A stretch of 12,988 nt of DNA, taken from NCBI GenBank assembly GCA_016287995.1, contig JAEEXW010000038.1, positions 1-12,988 on the forward strand. Reading direction: 5' to 3'. Below, in pieces: positions 1 to 7,000 of this stretch (position 1 is its first letter; every line of letters starts with the position of its first letter). The notes below the pieces were generated by a model. It saw only the letters and a program-made list of their open reading frames with translations, did no database searches and had not been told where the DNA came from. Source of the DNA: Bacteroidales bacterium. GTDB lineage: Bacteria > Bacteroidota > Bacteroidia > Bacteroidales > UBA3824. A program made the position numbers and the translations under genes.

Positions 1-157
1 CGGGCTGAAATCCCGGCAAAACCCTGCTTGCGTGGTAATCGTCGAAAAGTTTGCCGCCGAACTCCAAATAAAGTTTGTCGCCGAAACGGTTGATTCTTTC
101 TTTGATGTGCTGCGACTGTATTTTTAAATATTTGTCGTTGTCGAAACCGAATTTCAT
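1..157 (-). CDS. DUF1846 (UPF0371) family protein, N-terminal 52 codons only
   Basis: Partial gene running off the left edge. The visible protein starts MKFGFDNDKYLKIQSQ and continues through an LYLEFGGKLFDDYHASRVLP segment. That run closely matches what I remember of the start of DUF1846/UPF0371 proteins, which are about 500 residues long and cytoplasmic, with no settled biochemical function. The ATG occupies 157-155 and overlaps the stop codon of the upstream BspA-like gene as ATGA, which suggests translational coupling. The gene is probably the third member of a rho-led operon. Family assignment rests on recognition of the N-terminal signature; the rest of the protein lies outside the window. 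The family is common in Firmicutes and also occurs in other anaerobes, so transfer is possible but cannot be judged here. Confidence 0.8.
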   Translation of the reverse strand, partial: MKFGFDNDKYLKIQSQHIKERINRFGDKLYLEFGGKLFDDYHASRVLPGFQP

Positions 158-840
158 AATTTTAATTCGCCTTTTGATGGGTTAATAACTTTTTTGAGAA
201 TCTGACAGTCCTCAAACATTCCTGCGGAGTGTTTCAACTGTCTTACGTCAAAACTCTCCAAATTGAGTGATGAAAGATTTTTGCAGCCGGCAAACATTCT
301 TTCAGTGTTTTCAAGTTTTTCTGTCTTAAAGCCCGAAAGGTCAAGGAAACTCAGCGTTTCGCAGCCCTCGAACATTGACGAAAAATCCGTAACGTTTTCC
401 GTCGAAAACTGTTCTCCGAAATATACCGAAGTAAGTTCCTTGCAGCCGGAAAACATTCCGGACATGTTCCGGACGTTTTTGGTGTCAAAGCCCGAAAGGT
501 CAATTTCGGAAAACGGCATGTCTTTGAACATGTTTTCACAGTCTGAGAGACTGATTTTTTCCCTGCCTCCGTAAAAAACGTCTCCGTCAGAAGTCCATAG
601 GGCTATGCCGCCGGAGATGTTTTCTGTTATGACCTCATGGGGAATCTGTGCGGAAAAAATCAGGTTTGTAATCCTCCCGCATTTTCCGCCGCCGAGTATT
701 TTCATGGCGGCGGAGACAAATTCTTCTTTACAACTGCCGTTTTTTTTGCTGCTTTTTTTCTCTTTATTTGTGTCTTTAAAATAATACGACAGAAGAAAAA
801 AAACAACTGTTACGGCTGAAACTAAAAACACCCATTTCAT
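154..840 (-). CDS. Membrane-anchored BspA-like leucine-rich repeat (DUF285) protein
   Basis: 228 residues. A hydrophobic segment at about residues 3-20 is followed by a lysine-rich stretch (22-38) and then a linker. From residue 104 to the end there are tandem DUF285/BspA-type repeats of 25-27 residues. Each opens with MF and most share the pattern MF-x-G-C-x-x-L...L-S-x-F-x-T. The MF units start at residues 104, 129, 156, 182 and 208, giving four full repeats and a partial fifth. BspA-type repeats are known in surface adhesins of Bacteroidota, Treponema and lactobacilli; the role here is unknown. There is no lipobox or T9SS sorting domain. The hydrophobic segment is probably an uncleaved anchor, but the lysines after it make orientation uncertain. 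The gene starts 8 nt after the rho stop behind a purine-rich AGAAAAAA leader, and overlaps the DUF1846 start by 4 bp, so it probably belongs to the rho transcript. Confidence 0.82.
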   Translation of the reverse strand: MKWVFLVSAVTVVFFLLSYYFKDTNKEKKSSKKNGSCKEEFVSAAMKILGGGKCGRITNLIFSAQIPHEVITENISGGIALWTSDGDVFYGGREKISLSDCENMFKDMPFSEIDLSGFDTKNVRNMSGMFSGCKELTSVYFGEQFSTENVTDFSSMFEGCETLSFLDLSGFKTEKLENTERMFAGCKNLSSLNLESFDVRQLKHSAGMFEDCQILKKVINPSKGELKL

Positions 841-848
841 TTTTTTCT

Positions 849-2627
849 CTAATAATCGTCCTCGTCGTCCTCAGGATAAATCCTCGGACGTTTCGGTCTT
901 TCAACCGGTTCCGAATGGTTGGAGTAATAAACGTTGTTGTCCACTTCGAGTTCTTTCTGAACTTGGAAAAGGAACATTTCGTTGTTTACAGAGCCTTCCA
1001 TTTCTTTGAGTAAATATTGCATTGCTTCAACCGAGTTGCGCTCCGAAAGTTGTTTTTTGCGCAAATCCCAGATAATGTCGAGCATTTGTTTGTCTATGAG
1101 CAAATCGTCGCGGCGAGTGCTTGAAGCGTTTATGTCTATTGACGGGAAAATTCTCTTGTTTGAGAGTTTTCTGTCAAGTTGCAATTCCATGTTGCCGGTG
1201 CCTTTGAACTCCTCGAAAATCACGTCGTCCATTCTTGAACCGGTATCAATCAAAGCGGTTGCGATGATTGTCAGCGAGCCGCCGTTTTCGATATTACGGG
1301 CAGCACCGAAAAATCTTTTTGGTTTGTGAAGTGCGTTAGCGTCCACACCACCGGTCAAAACCTTTCCCGAAGCGGGTTGAACCGTGTTATATGCCCTTGC
1401 AAGCCTTGTTATTGAGTCAAGCAGAATTACAACATCGTGTCCACATTCTACCATTCGTTTTGCTTTTTCGAGCACCATGTTTGCAACTTTTACGTGCTTG
1501 TCGGCGGGCTCGTCAAAGGTTGAAGAAATAACCTCGGCTTTTACGCTGCGTTTCATATCCGTTACTTCTTCGGGACGCTCGTCAATCAAGAGAACGATTA
1601 AGTAGACCTCAGGGTGATTGTCGGCGATTGAATTAGCGATGTCTTTTAAGAGAATGGTTTTACCTGTTTTTGGCTGAGCAACGATAAGTCCCCTCTGACC
1701 TTTTCCTATCGGGGTAAACATATCAACGATTCTGCAAGAAATATTTTTTTCATGACCATTGCCCGTGAGGTTGAATTTTTCGTCAGGGAATAGCGGCGTA
1801 AGAGAGTCAAAATTGATTCTGTCGCGGATAAAATCGGGCGTTCTGCCGTTGATTTCCAATACTTTAATAAGCGGGAAATATTTTTCTGTTTCTTTCGGGG
1901 GACGGATAGAGCCTTTTACGGTATCTCCAGTTTTCAAGCCGAAAAGTTTTATCTGCGATTGCGAAACGTAAATATCGTCCGGCGAGTTGAAATAATTGAA
2001 GTCCGCACTTCTTAAAAATCCGTAGCCGTCGGGCATAACCTCCAAAACGCCTTGATTTGTAATTACCCCGTCAGCATCATAAATTGATACTTTCCGGTTA
2101 TCTTCTTGATATTGTGGTTGCTCCTCTTGTTCTTCCTGTTTTGCTTGCTGCGGTTGGTCAGCCTGAGTGTTGATAGGTTGAACGGGGATTTCCTCTTGTT
2201 GGGGTTGCGGTTTTGGCTGGGGTTTTGTTTGTTGAGGTTGTGTCTCCCGTGGTTCGGTCTCTTTTACCTGAGAAGAACTTGTTACGGGTTCAGAAGTTTT
2301 TTTTGTAACCACTAATCTGCGGCGTTTTTCTTTCGGTTTGTTATCTGAGGTAGTTTCTTCTGTGTTTTCAGAGGGTTGCGCTGCCGTTTCCGGAACAGCC
2401 GTTTTGGGTGTCGGTTTTGTGTTTGCCGGTTTATTTTCCGGGATTTGAACGGGTTTTACGTCATCTTTTCTTGTTGATGCGCTTGCATTGTTAATTGCTT
2501 GTTCGTCAAGGATTTTGTAGATTAAATCCTGTTTTTTATAAGTTTCCGCTCTTGTTATATTCAATGTTTTAGCGATTTCCCGCAATTCGGGAACTAATTT
2601 GCTGTTCAATTCAAGTATATCGTACAT
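849..2627 (-). CDS. rho: Transcription termination factor Rho with long disordered insertion
   Basis: Hexameric RNA-dependent ATPase/translocase that ends transcription. 592 residues, much longer than E. coli Rho (419). Order: Rho_N helical domain (about 1-43); a P/Q/E/K/T-rich low-complexity region (about 45-178) including a basic KRRR patch near 101-104; the cold-shock-like primary RNA-binding domain (about 185-260, with GYGFLR); and the ATPase domain. The ATPase shows Walker A (QPKTGKT, 318-324), Walker B (VVILLD, 399-404, then SITRLARAYN), and the highly conserved GGVDANALHKPKRFFGAARN and EEFKGTGNMEL segments. The C-terminus is an extra tail of about 25 residues ending EDDEDDY. Such an insertion is typical of Bacteroidota Rho, and in Bacteroides thetaiotaomicron it has been linked to condensate formation. 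The gene leads a probable operon with the BspA-like and DUF1846 genes. Confidence 0.98.
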   Translation of the reverse strand: MYDILELNSKLVPELREIAKTLNITRAETYKKQDLIYKILDEQAINNASASTRKDDVKPVQIPENKPANTKPTPKTAVPETAAQPSENTEETTSDNKPKEKRRRLVVTKKTSEPVTSSSQVKETEPRETQPQQTKPQPKPQPQQEEIPVQPINTQADQPQQAKQEEQEEQPQYQEDNRKVSIYDADGVITNQGVLEVMPDGYGFLRSADFNYFNSPDDIYVSQSQIKLFGLKTGDTVKGSIRPPKETEKYFPLIKVLEINGRTPDFIRDRINFDSLTPLFPDEKFNLTGNGHEKNISCRIVDMFTPIGKGQRGLIVAQPKTGKTILLKDIANSIADNHPEVYLIVLLIDERPEEVTDMKRSVKAEVISSTFDEPADKHVKVANMVLEKAKRMVECGHDVVILLDSITRLARAYNTVQPASGKVLTGGVDANALHKPKRFFGAARNIENGGSLTIIATALIDTGSRMDDVIFEEFKGTGNMELQLDRKLSNKRIFPSIDINASSTRRDDLLIDKQMLDIIWDLRKKQLSERNSVEAMQYLLKEMEGSVNNEMFLFQVQKELEVDNNVYYSNHSEPVERPKRPRIYPEDDEDDY

Positions 2628-2651
2628 ATTTTTATATTAGATTGATTTATA

Positions 2652-2671
2652 GAAGGCGCGAAACCGCCCCC
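2652..2671 (-). promoter_or_regulatory. Hairpin in the rho 5' leader
   Basis: On the minus strand the leader contains GGGGGCG, a six-base loop GTTTCG, then CGCCTTC. This can fold into a 7-bp stem with two G-U pairs. It lies in the predicted 5' untranslated region, about 25 nt after the inferred transcription start and 25 nt before the rho ATG. It is the only clearly GC-rich element in an AT-rich leader. rho is autoregulated in several bacteria, so a regulatory role is conceivable, but the stem is short and this is inference only. Confidence 0.35.
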
Positions 2672-2701
2672 GATAAGATGATTCTTTTTAATATTTCTGC
2701 G

Positions 2702-2732
2702 CAAAATTAACAATTAGGCAACAAAACTCAAA
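2702..2732 (-). promoter_or_regulatory. Bacteroidota-type promoter for rho
   Basis: Read on the minus strand, TTTG (2732-2729), a 19-nt spacer and TAATTTTG (2709-2702) match the known Bacteroides -33/-7 consensus TTTG / TAnnTTTG with optimal spacing. The predicted transcription start is near 2695, leaving a leader of about 68 nt before the rho ATG at 2627. Confidence 0.72.
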
Positions 2733-2767
2733 ATTTTTTTTTGCTTTTTTTGCTTTTTGACGGTTAT

Positions 2768-3154
2768 TTATCTAATAATCAACTTTTTAATTACAACAAT
2801 ATTGTCTTCGAAAGTGATTTTTGCGCTGTAAATTCCGGGTTCTTTTTTCTCAATTTTCAGTACTATGTCGTCGCTGACGGAATATTTGTTGACCTCTGCC
2901 AAAATGCACTGACCGATAATGTTTTTTATTTCAACGCTTTTGATAATGCCGCTTGACTTGATTTTCAGAGTGTTGCCCACGAGCGGATTAGGATACAACT
3001 CGGCATACGGACGATTGCAGTATTGATTTACGATTCTAAAATCTTCATCATATACTGCCGCCGTGCCGGGAATATCGTCTCTGTCTTGTCCGAAAGAACA
3101 AAGAGGCAAGACCGCAACACAAAAAGCGGATAAATATTTTATGATTCTTTTCAT
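2768..3154 (-). CDS. Small exported protein consisting almost only of a T9SS type A sorting domain
   Basis: 128 residues. A Sec signal peptide (MKRIIKYLSAFCVAVLPL...) probably ends near residues 20-22. Only about 28 residues separate it from a T9SS C-terminal domain (about 53-128). That domain shows the family landmarks: LYPNP, then beta-strand-like IKSVEIKNIIGQ, GIYSAKI, and the closing VIKKLIIR. Type IX secretion uses this domain to move cargo across the outer membrane, where it is normally cleaved. Here there is essentially no cargo. The C at residue 19 is not in a lipobox. The gene follows kdsB by 51 nt on the same strand, and rho's own promoter lies just downstream, so it may be transcribed with kdsB. 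It could be an orphan sorting domain, a remnant of a larger secreted protein, or a small signalling CTD protein like P. gingivalis PorA; sequence alone cannot decide. Confidence 0.8.
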   Translation of the reverse strand: MKRIIKYLSAFCVAVLPLCSFGQDRDDIPGTAAVYDEDFRIVNQYCNRPYAELYPNPLVGNTLKIKSSGIIKSVEIKNIIGQCILAEVNKYSVSDDIVLKIEKKEPGIYSAKITFEDNIVVIKKLIIR

Positions 3155-3176
3155 TTTTCCTAACGATTTTTAACGT

Positions 3177-3197
3177 TTAGTACAAAAAATGTACCAA
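3177..3197 (-). repeat. Inverted repeat between kdsB and the small T9SS gene
   Basis: On the plus strand TTAGTACA and TGTACCAA flank five A residues. The minus-strand RNA can form an 8-bp stem with one G-U pair and a U5 loop. It lies 8 nt beyond the kdsB stop and about 22 nt before the next start codon. There is no uridine tract on the downstream side, so it is not a classic intrinsic terminator. It could be an operator, an mRNA-stabilising stem or chance in AT-rich DNA. Confidence 0.4.
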
Positions 3198-3205
3198 AAA
3201 CAAAA

Positions 3206-3958
3206 TCAATCCGGATGCATCGTTGTGATGATTTTTTCCAAATCTTCCGGCGTATCTACTGCAAGACTTTGAAAATCAGTTTCAGAAACTTTTATTTTGT
3301 AACCGTTTTCCAACCAGCGGTTTTGTTCAAGTTTTTCCGAGAGTTCGAGACTGCTTTGCGGAAGTTTTGTAACTTTTTGCAAAACATTGTATCTGTATGC
3401 GTATACGCCGATATGTTTGAAATAAGTGTGCTTTTTTACCCAATCTCGTTTCTCTTCACCGCGCATAAACGGCAACGGAAACCTTGAAAAATATAAGGCT
3501 TCGTTTTGGGCGTTTTTCACAACTTTTACAGCGTTTTCGTTGAAAAGTTCTTCTTCTGTTTCAATTTTTTTTACGAGGGTTGCTATTTGAACGCTTTCGT
3601 CTTCAAAGGTTGCGGCGAGTTGTTTTAACTGCTCTGGTCTGATAAAAGGTTCATCGCCTTGAATGTTGATAACAACGTCAAATGTTTTGGCAGTGTTTTT
3701 CTGATATTTTTCTGCTGCCTCCTCAGTGCGGTCGGTGCCTGACTGATGATTTTCACTTGTCATAACCGCTTTGCCGCCAAACTGATGAACTTTGTTGAAG
3801 ATTTTTTCATCGTCTGTGGCTACAACTACATCATCAAAAGCCTTTGTTGCTTGCTCATAAACCCTTTGAATCATAGGTTTTGAACCAATCATCGCCAAAG
3901 GTTTGCCCGGAAAGCGCGTTGACTTAAACCGCGCCGGAATTACGCCTAAAACTTTCAT
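3206..3958 (-). CDS. kdsB: 3-deoxy-manno-octulosonate cytidylyltransferase (CMP-Kdo synthetase)
   Basis: Transfers CMP from CTP to Kdo, activating it for lipid A-Kdo core synthesis in the cytoplasm. From the ATG at 3958 the protein is 250 residues, the normal family length. Visible motifs: the N-terminal nucleotide-binding signature IPARFKSTRFPGKPL (7-21), HQSGTDR (71-77), the metal-binding NIQGDEP (98-104), HIGVYAYR (182-189) and AVDTPEDLEKI (233-243) with the second metal-ligand Asp at 235. The reading frame extends two codons upstream to a TTG at 3964, but the ATG fits other KdsB N-termini, which begin MK followed by a hydrophobic strand and IPAR. A consensus promoter sits about 26 nt upstream of this start. 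It lies downstream of the HTCS gene on the same strand, but its own promoter suggests independent expression. Confidence 0.97.
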   Translation of the reverse strand: MKVLGVIPARFKSTRFPGKPLAMIGSKPMIQRVYEQATKAFDDVVVATDDEKIFNKVHQFGGKAVMTSENHQSGTDRTEEAAEKYQKNTAKTFDVVINIQGDEPFIRPEQLKQLAATFEDESVQIATLVKKIETEEELFNENAVKVVKNAQNEALYFSRFPLPFMRGEEKRDWVKKHTYFKHIGVYAYRYNVLQKVTKLPQSSLELSEKLEQNRWLENGYKIKVSETDFQSLAVDTPEDLEKIITTMHPD

Positions 3959-3983
3959 TTTCAATAGTGTATTTTTATAATGG

Positions 3984-4015
3984 CAAATGTAAAAACAAAT
4001 TACCGGTTTTGCAAA
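3984..4015 (-). promoter_or_regulatory. Bacteroidota-type promoter for kdsB
   Basis: On the minus strand TTTG (4015-4012), a 20-nt spacer and TACATTTG (3991-3984) match the TTTG / TAnnTTTG consensus. It lies in the 89-nt gap between the HTCS stop and the kdsB ATG. The predicted start near 3977 leaves a short leader of about 20 nt. Confidence 0.75.
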
Positions 4016-4047
4016 TTTTTTTTGCTAAAAAAATACAATTTTCCCGC

Positions 4048-7000
4048 TTATTTTTCTTCTCCGACAGATGACGGCGTTACTCCGAAATGTTTGGTAAAAC
4101 ATCTTGTAAAATATTTCGGGTCATTGAAACCGACTTCCCATGCAATTTCGGAAATGTTCATATTGTGCGTGATTTTGTTTTTGATGATTAAATCGTGCGC
4201 AATTTTTAGCCTATAATTCCTTATAAACTGGTTTGCACTTTGCTTGGTAAGGGCTTGAAGTTTTTTGTTCAGAACAGATTTTGTAATTGACAGAGACTCT
4301 GAAAGTTCCGTAATGTCAAAACCAGAATCCTTATACTTTTCTTTTACAATTTTCATTGCCTTGTCCAAGAGTTTTTTGTCAGCCGAGTCTTCCGAAATAT
4401 TAAGACTTTCGATGTCCATGTCGGACTTAAAACGCTCGCGGTATTTTTTGCGGTTTTCTATCAGCGAAAGAATTTTTGCTTTCAAAACTGCTTCGTCAAA
4501 AGGCTTTGTAACGTAATCGTCAACACCCGAACGAAAACTTTCTAACTGCGAATCGCGGGAGGTTTTAGCCGTTAAAATTATAATCGGAATGTGCGAAATA
4601 TTTATGTCAGCCTTAACAACCTTTGCGAGTTGAAGACCGTTCATCTCCGGCATCATAAGGTCAGAGAGAATTAAATCAACTGTTTGTGTTTTAAGTACTT
4701 GTAAAGCGTTTTTGCCGTCTGACGCTTCAACTACCGTGTATGTGTCGCTCAAAATTGAACGGATATAATGCCGCATTTCAGCATTGTCTTCCACAACCAA
4801 AACGCTGAGACGGTACGAAAAATCCTCCGGCAGCGAATCGTCAATTTCATCGTCGTATTCGTTGACAGAAATGCCTTCGATGATGCCGCTTGCGGGCGCG
4901 ATTTCTTCGGTCTGAATGAGCGAAAGAGGAATCGTCATTCTAAAACTTGCGCCTTTTTTTCGGTTGTTTTTAGCGAAAATGTCGCCGCCCAAAAGGTTTG
5001 CAAGCCTTTTGCAGACGTAAAGCCCTATGCCCGTTCCTTGCTGAAAATCTGCGTTTATATCTTCCTGATTTTTAGACTGATAAAACGAGTTGAAGATTTT
5101 TTCTATGTCTTCTTTTATTATGCCTTTGCCTTGGTCTGAAACCGAAATATAAACTTTTTGTGCTTTTTCGAGGGCTGCCGCGTAGACGTTGACCGAGGTA
5201 TCGGGCGGCGAAAATTTCAAAGCGTTGCTTACAAGGTTTGTCAAAATCTTGGTCATCGCCTCACGGTCAAACATAATAAACGGATTTTTCAAATGTTGGA
5301 AATTGTTGATAGTGATTTTGTTTTCGGCTGCCAGCGCTTTGAAAGGCAGCAAAACATCGTCAACAAAACTTGAAAAATTTCCGGGCTGCAAAGAAATAGG
5401 CATATTGCCTGTCTCTACTTTGCGGAAGTCCATAAGTTGGTTTACAAGTGAGAGCAAGTGTTTAGAATTGTTGTGGACAAAGTTCAATTGCTCAATAACT
5501 TTCGGGTTTGTAGAGAGTTTCAGAGCGCGTTCTATTGGTCCGATTATCAGGGTCAAAGGCGTTCTGAACTCGTGTGTTATGTTGGTAAAAAACGCAAGTT
5601 TGTCAACGGTGAGTTCCTGAATTTTACGCGTCATTTTTTCCATTTGGTTTTTCTGTCGCGAAATCTCTTCGTTTTGGCTGAAAAGTATTTCGTTTTGACG
5701 CGAGAGTTCCTCAGACTTGCTTTCCAAAGCGGAAGTTCGTTTGTTGACTTCGTTTTCAAGTTGTGCTTTTTGGCGTTTTAAGGTTTCTACCCGCCAGCGG
5801 ATGAACAGATTTATTAACATCAAAATTACTATTGAGACCAAAACCATAAACCACCACTGTTTGTAAAAATACCTCGCAACGTGGAGTTTTACGCGTGTGG
5901 GCTGCGAAAAATCACCTTGACCGGTTGCACATCTTACGCAAAAAGTGTAAGTTCCGGGCGTAAGATTGGAGTAAAGCGCTGCTCTGCGGTGGCGTTTGTC
6001 GGTTTTCCAATCGTTGTCGTAACCCTCTAATTTATACTGATATACGATAGCCTCAGGCCAATGGTAGTCGAGTGCGGAAAATTCAAACAATATAGTGTTG
6101 TCTTTTTCGTGAATGTAAATGTCGGAGGCGGTGGTAATGTCGCTTTTTAGATATTCGCCGTCGCCTTCAAGAACGTAGTTGTCGTTGACTTTCAAGCCCG
6201 TTAAAAACACTTTGTTGAAAGTCGGGGTGTGGTTGTAACGTTCAGGGTCAATTTCAATAAGACCATGCATGCTACCGAAAAAAATATGATTGTTGAAGGG
6301 ATTTTTGAATGAGCCGTTCCAGAAAAACTGGTTGTCGCAAAGACCTTCATGTTTGTAATAGTTGTTAATTCTTTGACTGTTAGGAGAATAACAACTAAGT
6401 CCGTTTGTTGTTGCTGCCCAGATAAGTCCGTTGTCGTCTTGGGCGATAAGGCATACAATGTCGTTTGCAAGAGCGTTGTCGGTGGTTATGAAAGTGTATT
6501 TCCTGTCTTCGTATTTTACAATTCCGTAACCGTCGGTGCCAAAATAAATTGCACCGTTAGAGGCCTGCGTAATGTAAGTGATTTTCTTCAAAAAATCCGT
6601 TTCGTGGTTGTAGGGTTCGGGACTTTTCATACTGTAATTCAGAATTTTGCTTCTGACAGTGTGCAAATCTATAATCATAAGTCCGGCTGTCGTACCAATT
6701 AAGAGACGTCCGTCTTTTGTGATTGTTGCGCCCAAACAGCCCGCAATACGCCTTCTAATGTCTTTCGGGAAAAAGTCCGTAAACTCGCCAGTTAGGTGGT
6801 TGAAGAAAAAAAGTCCGCCCGTAGAGCCTATCCAAAAGCCGTTGTTGATTGTATCTTTTATTGCAACGCCCGTAAAATGAATGTTGATTCCATGTGTTAA
6901 GTTTTCTTCAAGAGTTTCGGGGTCGATGGTTTTGATTCCGCGTTTTTGTTTCTTGTCAAAAATCGTGAGTCCGTGTCCCCAAGTGCCGAGCAAAAGTGTA

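Noticed and set aside
263..574. 103-residue open frame on the plus strand inside the BspA-like gene
   Set aside because: It lies wholly antisense to the repeat region. Its internal repetition mirrors the DUF285 repeats, and it has no promoter or family signature.
2106..2315. Leucine/phenylalanine-rich plus-strand frame resembling a membrane protein
   Set aside because: It is the complement of the Gln/Pro/Glu-rich Rho insertion; antisense CAA/GAA/AAA codons read as Leu/Phe.
2733..2760. Repeated poly-T/GC tract downstream of the small T9SS gene as a CRISPR-like or direct-repeat element
   Set aside because: Only two short tgcttttt units in a homopolymer-rich gap; not a structured array and not a terminator stem.
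3959..3964. Upstream TTG start for kdsB adding two residues (MKMK...)
   Set aside because: The ATG at 3958 gives the normal KdsB N-terminus; the TTG adds nothing and is a weaker start codon.
5189..5620. 143-residue open frame on the plus strand inside the HTCS kinase region
   Set aside because: Antisense to conserved HisKA/HATPase coding sequence with intact motifs; no recognisable domain.
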